NCBI RefSeq assembly: GCF_001411555.2
Contig: NC_049911.1
Coordinates: 1,178,001-1,242,000 of the forward strand
Length of the DNA: 64,000 nt
Source of the DNA: Juglans regia
Lineage: Eukaryota; Streptophyta; Magnoliopsida; Fagales; Juglandaceae
Reading direction: 5' to 3'
Below the pieces are notes generated by a model that worked only from the letters and a program-made list of their open reading frames with translations, did not search any database and was not told the DNA's origin. The position numbers were made by a program, and so were the translations under genes. This document shows positions 22,090 through 33,959 of this stretch, in pieces; the first letter of the stretch is position 1; the number at the start of each line of letters is the position of its first letter.

Positions 22090-23640
22090 ATGAGTACAAA
22101 ACTTTTAGAAATTCAACCGAAGGAACTCAAATTCACGGGTAAGTCAATGATGACAAGATGACTCATTTAAGTCATAAACCGCCTTTTTTCTCTTGAGCTC
22201 TATTGATGTGGTATATTGGTCTATCTATCATTGTTATTGTTAGAATTCCTGTATAACCTATTTGAACACTGAAGAATTGAAGAAAATAGACCTGAAAGAA
22301 TTATGAAGGCTTATTTGAGTTCTATTAAAACCAGAACACCAAACTTCAACTCCGGTTGGATTTGGGAGTCATTTTTGGACTTTGACTCTGAGTCAGAGTT
22401 AACTCTAGCTCTGCTCCACGCTGCATGATCAGTGATAGAGTTTGTATCCGGAGTTGCTATGTAGAAGTTGAGTTAGATTATGAAAACAAGTCCAACTATC
22501 CATGGCAGAGTTAGATTTATTTTGGATGTGCAGACTAGGAGTACTGCAAACGGACTATGTTTTTTTAATAGTGCAGTCCTGTTTATGATTTTATCATTCA
22601 TTGACGTCGGTAAGATCCTTCCATTTAGTAACACCTTAGGATGGCATAGCCGTAAAGTTAAGAGCAAGGTATTAGGAGTCCTTGTATTTAAATAGGAGCA
22701 CGTAAGCCTTGTTTTGTAGAAGAATAGTGAATAAAACATTTGTGATTTTCTCCTACCCGAAGGGAGCTTTTAATCTATTATTTTGTCATGAACTCTTGAC
22801 TCCATCATTTTGCATCTTAGTAAATTGTATGGGGTTATCTGGATTAACTTCGGTGGTCTCAAGTTAGATGTATTAGATGCATAGATTTCTTCTCCTTGCC
22901 TTCTCATATATGGTTGTAATTTTATATGAAGGATAGGTTGACTTCTATCTTCTTTCCTTTGAATTCTTTTTTTTTTCCTGCACCCCATCTACTTCTGAAA
23001 TATGAACTGATGGACTAACATGTCTCAATTACTTGTTTTTAATAGTTGAATTGAAAAAGCATAGCTCGTGCTCTGTTCGACTTGTCAATAACACTGAACA
23101 CTCTGTTGCTTTTAAGGTGTGAATCACTTCAACTTGTGTTTCTCTTTTCCCAGCTTTAAAGAGTTTTAGACTTTTAGTATAAAATCTTGTTGTAAGATGG
23201 AATGCTCAATAGCTATATAATATTCTCAGGTTAAAACTACATCACCTAAGAAGTATAGTGTGCGTCCAAATGTAGGCATTGTTTTGCCAAAGTCAACCTA
23301 TGATTTTACAGGTATGCCTTTCCCCTATCTCATCAATTACATTGAGAGCCTGTAGTTATGTCCGTTATGTTTCATATCATGAAGTATGGCCATTAATCCA
23401 GATTCAGGAGTTGATGTTTACGTTTTATTCAGTTGAGGGGAAAAGTTGAGGGGAGAAGTTGCTGGGTTTACTTTGCACAGCTAAGGAAAGCGACTGAGCC
23501 AACAGGATTCCTTTTGAAAATATGGTTGACTTTGAGAGGCTAGTAGTAAGCATGTTTACCAAAAAATATTTCGGTAGCTACCTCAAATAATTGGAATGAA
23601 ACTTCAGGTTGTTGTTAAATATCAGATACAATCTCTGTGA

Positions 23641-23694
<54 letters not shown>

Positions 23695-26600
23695 AAAATA
23701 ATATGGAGAGAGAACTGAGAGAGAGAGAGAGAGAGATTACAAAATAATATGGAGAGAGAACTGAAAAGCTGCAAGTAATTTCAATTTTTGGAGCCTGGAA
23801 ACCGAAGATTCTCTTACCCAGTGGGCTTGTTGCTCTTTGGTAGTTTTTCTATTATCCTTCTATCTGTGATGTCATTTCACACGTGAAGAAACATAGTCAC
23901 AAGTGCACGCACAGAGTTTGAGGAGTTCTGGAGATTTAATTTGGTAGCTATATATAAAGCTTGTTTGGATTTCATTAGGTATTTTTAAAAAAATAATAAA
24001 AGAAGCTAATCACATGTCACGAAGTCCGATGTGAAGAAGAAAAATCTGATGATACTTCAAATGTTGGTTTAGGATATTCCTTTTCATTTGGCTTTTCACT
24101 TTGATTTCTGATTTTATGGTTTTTTTTTATTGTTTATATCTTCATCGCCTTTTATGTCAAATATAGTTACAATGCAAGCTCAACGGACAGCTCCACTTGA
24201 TATGGAGTGCAAAGACAAGTTCTTGATCCAAAGCACAATAGTTCCTTTGGGAACAACTGATGAGCACATCATGTCTAGCATGGTAAGTTTTTGTAGGTTT
24301 GTTGTTCTTGATCTCTATTTTGGCTTCTCATAGATTGTTTTGGCAGTTCACTAAAGATGGTGGGAAGTACATCGAAGAGAACAAACTGAGAGTGATGCTC
24401 GTTTGCCCACCCGATTCACCGCCATTATCACCAATTAATAGAGTAACAAAACAGGGGCTGGATCATGAAGATTCGCAGCTGGAAAATCAAGCTTTGGGTA
24501 GAGTTGAAACACTGAAAATGGTTAGAGAAACTCTTCCCATTTGACAATGTTGGGTTAAATATCTTCTCTCTTCCTTTTTTTTTTTTCACTCCAGTAGGGA
24601 AGGATTCTTCCGGTATATTTTCAGTTTTGTGTTTGATGGAGTTTCCATCCATAACCATATTGAACCAAATTCACTTATGCTGTGTTTGGATTAGGGACTT
24701 TGAGGAGAGATTTGAATTTGTAATTTTAACCTTGATATATTGTTCAAACTCTTTCCACCACCACTCAGTCGCTGTGACCATTATTGTGATTCTAAAGATC
24801 TGTCCTAAAAGGACAGAGTGATTAAGCTTTATAAATTATTTCAGGGAGTTTGAATGGTAACTTGAACAGACCTTTCGGGGTATAGTGAAAACGTAGTTAG
24901 TGTCTCTTGAGTGGTGATATCCTCGATCACCTACGGCACTCTTATTACCACTAGCTGTCGTCTGCACCTACACCATCTGTTATGTATAACCTCCGCCACC
25001 ACCACTGCTGCCATATTTATATTTCAGATAATTTATTTTTTCTTTTACAATTACTTGTTGAGACGAAAACCAAGAAAGTATATCTTCATAACCACCAAGT
25101 CGCTGATCATCATCATCATTATAGCTATTTTATTGATCATATTTTTTACTCTAAATATACTCATACAGATAGTGAAAATATAATTTGATTGTGCTGAAGT
25201 TCTCTTCAATTTAAATTTGTCAATTTGAAAATTTTGAGAATTTTCCAAATTTTTGTCCAGATCAGAACCTTATAAAGTGTTATATGCTGCCTCTCATTTT
25301 ATTATGTCAGGTTGCTGTGGCTGTAGACGAGTCTGAATTGGTTAATGACGAGGTGCAAAAGCAAGAAAATGATGTGGAGTTGAAAACAGTGAAGGATGCA
25401 GAACAGAAGCCAGCGAAGGTTGCAGAACTGAAGCCTGCAAAGGATCTAGAATATGAACCAGAAAAGGATGCAGAATTTGATCTGGCAGAAGATGAGATGT
25501 TAAACTCTGTAAAGATTGTAGAGGATTTGAATATAGTTAAAGATATTGAGGAGATGAAGTCAAAATTAGAATTTCTTGGATCGAAGCTAAGGGAGGTTAG
25601 TCTTTCCAGGATCTATTTTAATATTTATTACCATAGTGTGACATATCTGCACTGGGGCCTCCAACTTGTATGCTGAAATTCGACTATGGGAGTACTCTGC
25701 TTAGAACCATATCAAGAGCATGCTCATTGAAATCCTTCTCGTATCCCTTCTCTCTGTTTTTTTTTACTACAATATGGTCTATTACATTGAATCCCTAATT
25801 TAGTTTCGGTCTTCTATTTCATCTGATCAATCTGACAATCTGAAATCAACGAAAAAAAATATATTTGTGGATGCATACCTGCTATTCAATATCTGTTTCA
25901 GTTGTAGGGATAGCGACTAATATGACCCCTGAGACTATATGCATTGGTTCCAGGTCCATTTGTCAGAAGACCCAATGGATTGGTTATTGGTAGGTTTATT
26001 TTCTTTAGAATCATTATGCATCCGCAGGTTCTATTGTCCCAATTGCCTTTCAATCAGAGGTTAGGCCTGAATTCTACACATTGACCGTAATGAAAATGAA
26101 AGTTGCTCTTTAGTAATTCTCATCGGTTATTGGCTTGGGGCCCTTATTTTTTCTTCCATGAAGTTCGAACAGATTCATCTAATATTTGAAACTTGTAAAG
26201 TCTTAGATGATTGGGAGAACTGTGTAATTTTTCTCCCCACTTACATCAGATAATTTGTGTTCTTTTGATTTTGACAGTGGTAATCACGTTTTTGGGATTT
26301 CTTTGCAGGCTGAAGATACTATTTATAAGCTAACAGAGGAGAGGAAATCAAGCATTCAAGATATAGAAGCCTTGAAGGAGAAACTCGTAACTTCTTGAAC
26401 CACATTCTTTTCTTCTCTAGTGTTTCTTTTGATATGCTTAAAGTTGGTGAGTTCTGCCATAAGCCTGGAAATGCTTGTGGTTGTTATTTAGTGCAAATGA
26501 CTCATGTGCAGAGCTGCTAGTGTTGTATTGACTAAGTTTTGGTTCTGGTCCATACTGTAGCAGACGAATGGTTCATCTCCTCCAAATGCCTTTTTTCATC

Positions 26601-27359
26601 CCCTGTAAATGCCTCATTTTAGGATGATATAGCTATAGATGCCTCACCTCAAAGGAAGAATGAATTTAATGGAAGTAAATGATTCTTAGGATCTAATTGG
26701 ATTATATTTCTCCTGGATCTTAGTTTAATTTGATTTTTTTTTTCCTCTTATGGTGTCCAAGTCTTGGAGTCGGAGAAACTTATAACAACTCTGTGTGGGG
26801 AGAAGATCCCTATTCTTGGATATGCTTAGAACTTAGAAGGCAACTGTTTTCTATTTATTTTTTTTTCTCATTCCATTTTCTCTTTTGTGGGGGTCCTAAA
26901 ATTTACTTTTGCTACCGCTGGAGTGGTTTGTGAAGTTATCTTAAAAAGAAAGTGTTACCTGTAATTGAAGGAATCACTGTAAAGAACTAAAGTGATAATT
27001 AATAATGTATTGGTGTGCTCACACTTAACAGTCACATGCTAATTTGTAATGGGTGTTTTCTTGAGATCTTGATTGGGTTGAACTTTCTTATACTAGAACT
27101 TTTTCACTGATTACAGCATTTTTTTTTGTAATATGCAATGCTGAACTCCTTGTGCATCTTTTCTCTCTCCCCTCCAGCCTTTTTTTTTTTTTTTTGTAGC
27201 GGCAGTGGCATTATTTACTGTTCTCTTTGTGTGCTCTTTGTTTTGCAGGCAGAGTTGAGCAGAACAGGAATAAAGAGAATTCAAGTCGGGTTTCCTCTTC
27301 TATTTGTTTGTATGGTGGCACTTATCAGTGTTTTGGTTGGATACCTTTTACACCCTTAA
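22090..27359 (+). CDS. VAP27: VAMP-associated protein of the VAP27 type (MSP domain, coiled coil, C-terminal anchor)
   Basis: Eight exons: 22090-22138, 23046-23116, 23230-23311, 24167-24282, 24347-24520, 25311-25595, 26309-26386 and 27249-27359. Phases agree and give 321 aa. Residues 1-125 form the MSP domain: MSTKLLEIQPKELKF, VELKKHSSCSVRLVNNTEH, VKTTSPKKYSVRPNVGIVLP (the FFAT-motif-binding face) and DKFLIQSTIVPLGTT. Exon 6 adds an acidic Lys/Glu/Pro linker with imperfect repeats. Exons 6-7 form a coiled coil (VKDIEEMKSKLEFLGSKL). The last 36 aa carry a tail anchor, FPLLFVCMVALISVLVGYLL. The protein should sit in the ER membrane and bridge to the plasma membrane and endocytic partners. It resembles Arabidopsis VAP27-2 (AT1G08820) most, by memory. 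The exon 5 donor (ATG followed by GTTAGA) is the weakest junction; reading through it would stop 6 codons later and give an anchorless MSP protein. Confidence 0.9.
23638..23745. repeat. (GT)n(GA)n microsatellite with duplicated flank in VAP intron 3
   Basis: About ten GT units then about 17 GA units to 23690. After that come TGACAAAATAATATGGAGAG and TTACAAAATAATATGGAGAG copies with another GA run, a local duplication of about 60 bp. Confidence 0.85.
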
Positions 27360-28560
27360 GCACTGCACAAAGCTTTAACAATATATTTGATAGTTAGAGG
27401 TATAATGTACACGAATCCCTTCCCTTCCCCCATAATAAATCTTCTGGGGAGGTATTTTAGTCATGTTCAATCTAGCTAGTCAGTTTTACTCAGAAATCAG
27501 AATGGATTATAAACATGTCTCCTGTATACATTTTCTTTGGTTTTCAAAGTAAATGTGTGTGAATGAACCCCCTTGCTTTGATCAACAGCCAAAAGGGAAA
27601 TGTAATACTCTTATGTTAGCACACTTGTTTGGGACAAAATCTGGGGTTTTCTGTTTAGGGAACGAGAACAAGACGGCTTTGGCTGAGAAACCTCTTAATA
27701 TTTTTGTTATAGGCAGCATTTGATTCCAAAAACTTTGTGTATTCCCAAGGCTATGTACCAATTAAACCAAACTACATCTTCATAGTTATATCCAGCCTCT
27801 GGCCTCGATTGTTTTCGCAGATGAGATGAGATGAAAGTTAAAAATTGAATAAAATATTATTAGAATGTATTTTTTTAATTTTATTTTTGTTTTGAAATTT
27901 AAAAAAGTTGAATTGTTTATTTTAAGTTGTGTGAAAATTTGGAAAAGTTATAATTATTAGATGAGATAAGTTGGAAAGTTTTGTGAAGACAAACGAGGCC
28001 TTAGAATTGGTTGTGTTTGCCTTGTCAATATGTAGTCTTAGAACTATTATTTTAACGACCTATAAGAATCCTTTCAATTGAAAATTTGGAATAGATTCAA
28101 TGATGATATTAAGAATTTTTTTTATTTTCAAACTGGTGTGTAGAACATGCTTAATAAAATGCTTATATGATATAATTTGATTTGTAAGATAAATTTTAAA
28201 TTTTAAATTTTATAAGTTAAATCTTATCATTTAAGTAATATGGATAATGTGTCCTACACATTGGCTTAAGAATATAATAACTCTAATATTAAATATAATA
28301 GTACTGCAACTAGCCAACTAGAAATTATAAAAAATAAATGAATAAAATCTATAGGTGAATCTCCTTCAAAGATAACATGCTGCAGAATAAGATCTCTGAA
28401 AATCAAGACCTAGATTTTCGACTCTACAAAATTGATATGAGTTTGAAGAAACTTTTTTTTTTCTAAGCAAGCTTGCATATATTATATATAAATAAAGTAC
28501 TACAAAGTTTGGGGTGGATCTTTTCCGCTATCAAGAAATAACAGACATCTAGATAAAAGG
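27360..28560. other. 3' flank of the VAP27-like gene; one MITE, no gene seen
   Basis: AATAAA at about 27434 is a candidate poly(A) signal of the VAP gene. A Tourist-like MITE lies at 27801-28000. The remaining AT-rich DNA shows no coding frame. Confidence 0.6.
27801..28000. mobile_element. Tourist-like MITE (200 bp)
   Basis: Left end GGCCTCGATTGTTTTCGC; right end GACAAACGAGGCC, its near-exact inverse. The interior has AGATGAGATGAGATGAAAG, AAAATATTATTAGAATG and GTTGAATTGTTTATTTT. The same ends occur at 15117-15321. Flanking trinucleotides differ here, so the target duplication is lost. Confidence 0.83.
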
Positions 28561-29700
28561 TTAGTGGGTATACAACCAAAGACAAGGTTGGTTGCTACCC
28601 ATTGCGCCATAAAGTGCGCACATCGATTTGCAGATCGATGAATTTTGGCAAAATTTCAAAGCCTTTGAGGAGTAGAGATATGCTTGATATCTTCAATAAT
28701 GGGTTCAATATGCCATTGAGTAGAGGTTTCTCCATTGTTTATGGCTTCTATTACCAGCTGCGAATCTCTTTCCAAGATTGCCATTTCTTGTTGTCTTTGG
28801 GAAACCATTTTCGTGGCTAAGAGAGTTGCCTTTGCTTCGGCTACTAGATGATTGGAGGTGAGAACCTTTTTTGTCTGGATTTCCAAAATTTTTCCACTAT
28901 GATCACTGCATACTACTGAAGCTATTGAAAAGAAATCTCTGATTGCTGCGTCAAACAAAAATCTCTGAAAATTATTTGGAGGATTCTTCCTACTGCCTAC
29001 TTGGCTTTGGTTTTTTGTTTTCCATGCTTCTTTGTATTCCTAGTATATTTTGTTTAATTGAATTTTTGCTGGTTCAAGAGAGAAAGAGGTGTGATTATGG
29101 AATATGTCATTTCTTTGCTTCTAGATGAAATTCAAAATTATCACAGCAAATAGTTGAAAGTGATGAGCCTCTTCCTCTTGCAATCCCAATTCTTTAGTCG
29201 GAGAAATGATCATTTTTATCCAATTCGTTACAGATGAATTGGCAAGGTTTTCAGCTTCGGTGGCCACAAGTTTGATACCACATAATCCTGACAATTGGAC
29301 ATTTTAAGAATAGATGGAGTGGTGTTTCTTTTTATTGATTGCATAGAAAACATTCTTGTGTTTGAGCTTCTTGGATAACTTCTAGGCAATATATCCCATT
29401 GAATTTTCCAAAGCAGTAGCTTGTGCCGGTTATGGATTTTTAGTTTCCATATGCTTCTGTATATATTCAGTGTAGCAGATGTTGAATTGTCTCCCGGTTG
29501 TTGATTATCTTTTGATAAGCTGATTTAACTGAAAATTCACCTGAGTTGCTAGTGATCCAAATTATTTTGTCATGACTCTGAGAAAAGGAAGGCAACGATA
29601 TTTTTCGTATTTCTGTAATACTTTATTCATTAAACAGTTCTTGCATTTTTTGAACATTCCATGATCTAAGGATATCAGTAAGGAGATCTGAAACTTTTAA
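28560..29700 (-). mobile_element. LINE remnant with RNase H domain, minus strand
   Basis: Minus-strand frame 28958-28656 (about 100 aa) reads as an RNase H domain of the RVT_3 type. It contains FDAAIRDFF (first catalytic Asp), LVAEAKATLLATK (catalytic Glu) and LERDSQLVIEAINN (third acidic residue). Upstream on the same strand, about 29420-29290 gives a decayed zinc-binding stretch (CFLCNQ followed after a stop by LHLFLKC), the zf-RVT part that precedes RNase H in such elements. The reverse transcriptase is absent. It belongs to a different LINE lineage from the copies at 7231 and 57107, which lack RNase H. Confidence 0.75.
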
Positions 29701-30044
29701 GTTTGGATGAGCCTTCTCCATTCCTTGTAATGGCTTTGGCTTGAAACTAGGAACCCATGGATGTGTCCATGGACATGCTTAAAAAAGGAAGGAGTTTGAA
29801 GAAACTTACAATTAGATAATTCTGTCAATTTCTTGTTAGAAGAATTACTAATACCACGTGTTAGTCTTCGATTGACTGACATATTACATCAGTATGTCAC
29901 TTCAATTAATCAAAGATTGAAACGTGTCATTAACCATTTTTTGTTAGATTTTTAATGAAAGATTGAAATTTATCCAATTGCAAACTTTTTAAAATTAAGA
30001 TATCAATTTTGTAAAAATGAAAACTTAAGTCTCGAACTTTATAA

Positions 30045-30225
30045 AAGAGAAAATATATTTGCAACCGTGAATTTTGTAATCGTCGTATAGTCACTTTGAA
30101 AATGTGAATAAAACATGAGATTCATATAAAAAAATTAATTTTTTAATAGTAAATTCTATTATTTTTTAAAATAATTACGCGACATTTACGCACTACACGG
30201 TTGTATATAAAATTATTTTTGATAA
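30045..30225. mobile_element. Fold-back (hAT-like) MITE
   Basis: Contains GCAACCGTGAATTTTGTAAT and GTATAGTCACTTTGAAAATG on the left and AATTACGCGACATTTACGCA plus ACGGTTGTATATAAAATTAT on the right, inverted matches of the copy at 50477-50651. Borders are approximate. Confidence 0.65.
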
Positions 30226-30307
30226 AAATATGAAAACACGTGTACTGATTTTGTAGTTAGCCGAAAAGGTTGTGACAAGACAAGCTAATATTAGGCCTAA
30301 TCCGTCT

Positions 30308-30367
30308 TTGGGCCCGTTCCTACAATGAATGCCCTTTATTATATGGAGGCCCAAATTATTTGGGCCT
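30308..30367 (+). promoter_or_regulatory. GGCCCA (site II-type) promoter elements of the TRAPPC6 gene
   Basis: TTGGGCCCGTT at about 30308 and a near-perfect palindrome at 30347-30367, AGGCCCAAA-TTA-TTTGGGCCT, lie 110-170 bp before the ATG at 30478. GGCCCA/TGGGCC elements are known TCP-bound motifs in plant housekeeping promoters. The role here is inferred from position. Confidence 0.5.
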
Positions 30368-30477
30368 CTTGCTATCGGCCATAGTGATCAAATCCGCTCT
30401 CTATTTTAGAGAACATATGGCAAAACCCAAAGAGGAAATCTTCGGGAGGAAGAGAGAGAGAGAGAGACAGAGGCGAG

Positions 30478-33400
30478 ATGGGGAGGGAGGTCTCAGAGAG
30501 CTGCGTTGATAGCCTACTCACAGAAATGGTGTCATCGTACTGCGATCGGTTCTACGCTAATAAGCCCGAACTCGCCGCCCGTCGGATCGAGGCCATTGGC
30601 TTCCAGGTCGGCCACCAGCTCTCCGAACGGTACACCTCTCTGCACATCATCCAGAACCCATTAAAGACTTTTTTCTCTGATTTCTTCTTTTCACTCATGG
30701 GTATATGTGAGGTTTTTTGGATATATAGTTAGGGTTTTCTAGTAATTGAAGTTTGAGCTTAGATCTGAAAGAGTTCCTCTGAATTATGGGGGTTAGGAAT
30801 GTAACGTATTGCTTCTCTCTTTTTTCCTCTCTCAAAATGGTGATTAGCTGTGCAGCTGCTGAGAAAGGGAAGATAGGGAGCGCTTAATGGCGGAGCTTCA
30901 GAATTTTTTTGTACACACATTACTGCTTCGGTTTTCAGCCATTGTGCTTAATGGAAACAATGCTGATGACTTCCTGTCCTTAATCTATCGATCCTAGAAT
31001 GAATTTAGGTGTTCTTTTGTATGCTACGCGGGCTATGCCTATTTCATTTCTATTGACAAAATTTACCTCTTACTTATCAAAAAAAAAAAAAAAAAGCTGC
31101 CGAGAAAGTGTAATAAACGTGAAGGAATTGTAAATGTGAATTTTGTGTCATTTGTTATTTGGGACCTGAGAAAGAGTTGAAGTCCTCACTCCACTTTGTC
31201 TATTAGAACAAAGTAGCTTAGTTTCTTTTAAAAGGAAATTAGAGAGCATTGGAAAAAAAAAGTTGGCTTTTGACTCTATTTCCCTTTCCCTTAGATTGCA
31301 CACAAGTAAATAGAATTTAGGAATAACATTTGAAGGAGTAAGGCACCTACAAAGGTGGCTTTCTTTGTCTGGACAGCAGCTTTAGGGAAGATTCTGACTA
31401 TTGATAATCTTAGAAGACGTGGTTTAATTATCACAGATTGGTGTTGTATGTGTAGAAATAGTGGCGAATCGGTGGACCATCTACTCTCACATTGTGAGTT
31501 TGCAAGAGAAATTTGGAATTATTTCTTTAGTAGAATGGGAATTGCATGGGTAATGCCGGGAAGAATGGTGGAACTACTAGCAAGTTGGAGAGGGATTACT
31601 GGGACACCACAGATAGCAGCAGTGTGGAAGATGGCTCCTTTATGTATTCTTTGGTGCATTTGGAGTGAAAGAAATGATAGACTTTTTGAGGATTATGAAC
31701 GTTCCGCAGAAGAGTTTAGGAATTTTATGTGGAAAACTTTATTTATGTGGGCCATTGCTTTAGATTTGCATGGTCTCAGCTTCCATGACTTCCTTGTAAC
31801 TGTTTTTAGTTCCTAAATAGGTGTATTCACATGTATACTTCTAGTGTACCTGGTTTATGCCTACTCTTTGATAAATAAAATACCTTATTACTTATAAAAA
31901 AAAAAGATAAATCCTAGTGCACAAATGCTCTTGTAGTATGAATTTGTGCAGTATGTTATTTTTTGATTTTTATGTGGAAGACTTTATTTATGTGGGCCAT
32001 TGCTTTAGATTTGCATGGTCTCAGCTTCCATGACTTCCTTGTAACTGTTTTTAGTTCCTAAATAGGTGTATTCACATGTATACTTCTAGTTTACCTGGGC
32101 TATGCCTACTCTTTGATAAATAAAATATCTTATTACTTATCAAAAAAAAAAAAAGAAAAGATAAATCCTAGTGCACAAATGCTCTTGTAGTATGAATTTG
32201 TGCAGTATGTTATTTTTTGATATCTACTACTCCGAATTCATTGCTCTTATGACTGATTTCACTGTCCACCTGTTTTTATCGGAAGTGCTTTTTGATCTAG
32301 AGTTCATTGGTGTATTTCTTTCTGAGTATTAATTGCTCTTATTCAAGTTGAACTCTTATATGGGTTTCTAGATAGAAGCATGGGGGAACAAAGAAATTTT
32401 TTGATAATGAGATTCTTATGCAGCTTAATAACTAGTTACGTTATACTTCTTTTAGATATACCATGGAGCGGCCTCGATTCAGTGATAATCTTGAGGCAAT
32501 CAAGTTTATCTGCAAGGACTTCTGGTCGGAGCTTTTCAAGAAGCAAATAGACAACTTAAAGACCAATCATAAAGTAAGTTCAAAGATTCAAAGTGAATAA
32601 GATTATATATCTGCGAGTGAATTTGGATAGAAAAAAAAAACACTAGGCCAAAAAAGGAGAATTTGATGAAAACAAAATGGATTTTGTTTGTCTTACAGGG
32701 TACCTTTGTGTTGCAAGATAATCGGTTTCGTTGGCTTGCACGCATGTCAATTGATCCATCATCTGAAGATGGAGATTTATCTCAAGATAATTCTGCGCCT
32801 GTGACTGAAAACAAGGCAACACAGGCTACAAGCATGCATCTGTATTTCCCATGTGGAATTATAAGGGGGGCTCTTTCAAATTTGGGAATTCCTTGTGCAG
32901 TTTCTGCGGATATATCTAGCCTTCCTGCATGTGAGTTACTGGTTATGGAGTGCATTAGATTCTATTTGCTTTCTTATGCACACTGCATTGCCTTTATAAG
33001 CACTCCACAATATTCTTTCTTCAGTCAATCAAGGTCATCTTGCATGATAATCATTATTTTTCATCCATGCATCAGTGAATGTGCTTTATGATTCTGTTGA
33101 TTGTGATGGAAGCTTTGGTTACTCTTTTTTGTGGTAAAGTTGGTTAATTGACTACTGGTTCTCACCATGATTGCATCAATTTGATAGTTTCTCTTTTACG
33201 TGTATATTTTTTTCCATAACCTATCTGTCATGTTAGGCTTTCTTTCTAATTACATATCTGAGACTTTTTGTTGAGTCCTCCCACCTATTTTTGAACTTCT
33301 AGTGATGCTAATTACTGATGCTTTACATGTCTTTCTCTTTTCTTAAGCTTCTTTCGATTATGAATTCTAATACTTTAGTTATAGGTAGTCCCTTTGATCT

Positions 33401-33959
33401 CCCTTCAGTTATGAACTGCCACTGATCCTTCAATGTTAGTTTATGAGTACAGCCATAGTTTAGTTGCCACACTTGCTTTCTCAAAGGCGTGGCAATGTTC
33501 AATGTTCAATGTTCAATGTTCATTGAATCTGAAATTTTGTTCTGACCACTGAATGTACCATAAATCTCACATATGTCTTGATATTTTGCCATTTAATGTG
33601 ACAAATATCTTTAACATAAATGATAGGTAAACACTAGAGTATGGGAAAAATATATTTTGCATCTTTTATGGACTACATGTTTTACACTTTGATCTCCAAA
33701 CTACTAAAAACTGACAAATAACACCTTTGTCTCATTTTGTCGATGACGTCTCAATCTTAAACACCAAGTGCAAAGTATATATTTCCGATGGGATGGACAT
33801 TCAATGTTTGTAATTGCCATAAAGTCCAGTTCTCATGGTTTTCAAATTGATTTTGTTGCTCAATTCAGAAAATGCTCTGGTTCATTTGTAGCTCTAGCTG
33901 TTTTTAACCTATGACTTGTATATTGAACAGGTTCATTTGTAGTTCGCATAAAGGCCTGA
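30478..33959 (+). CDS. TRS33: TRAPP complex subunit TRS33/TRAPPC6
   Basis: Four exons: 30478-30629, 32456-32573, 32699-32930 and 33931-33959. They join in phase to 176 aa, the usual size for plant TRS33. Readable family blocks: [95 protein letters not shown] and the tail [15 protein letters not shown]6 is a core subunit of the TRAPP tethering and Rab-activating complexes at the Golgi/TGN. The first intron (30630-32455) took two separate LINE-tail insertions, one later duplicated, but both splice sites are intact. Reading past the exon 3 donor would add a divergent C-terminus; the exon 4 version matches the family. A run of GAGA just before the ATG and GGCCCA elements upstream fit a housekeeping promoter. 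Confidence 0.95.
30868..31094 (+). mobile_element. 5'-truncated LINE tail with target-site duplication
   Basis: Flanked by AGCTGCTGAGAAAG (30854-30867) and AGCTGCCGAGAAAG (31095-31108), a 14-bp duplication with one mismatch. It ends GGGCTATGCCTATTTC, then TTACTTATC and about 17 A. The 3' end matches those of the larger LINEs here. It lies in intron 1 of the TRAPPC6 gene. Confidence 0.85.
31335..31905 (+). mobile_element. 5'-truncated LINE (zf-RVT end only)
   Basis: An open frame ending at 31816 encodes the C-terminal zinc-binding end of a LINE ORF2. It reads [19 protein letters not shown], then [40 protein letters not shown] and [15 protein letters not shown]. A 3' UTR of about 75 bp and a TTACTTAT-A(n) tail follow. 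The frame is intact, unlike the larger copies, so this insertion is comparatively young. It lies in intron 1 of TRAPPC6. Confidence 0.88.
31725..32224. repeat. Tandem duplication of a LINE 3' end plus its host flank
   Basis: Unit 1 is about 31725-31970 and unit 2 about 31971-32224. Each holds TATGTGGAARACTTTATTTA, the LINE stop, the tail TTACTTAT-A(n), then host sequence GATAAATCCTAGTGCACAAA through GTATGTTATTTTTTGAT. Differences are few (a different A-tail length and a handful of substitutions). Because non-element flank is copied too, this is a segmental tandem duplication after insertion, not two insertions. Confidence 0.92.

Noticed and set aside
24911..25183. 90-aa hydrophobic frame in VAP intron 5
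   Set aside because: Low-complexity Ile/Thr/His translation of AT-rich intron sequence; the overlapping frame is equally open.
28602..28820. 72-aa plus-strand open frame
   Set aside because: Antisense to the RNase H remnant, whose minus-strand frame carries the catalytic acidic motifs.
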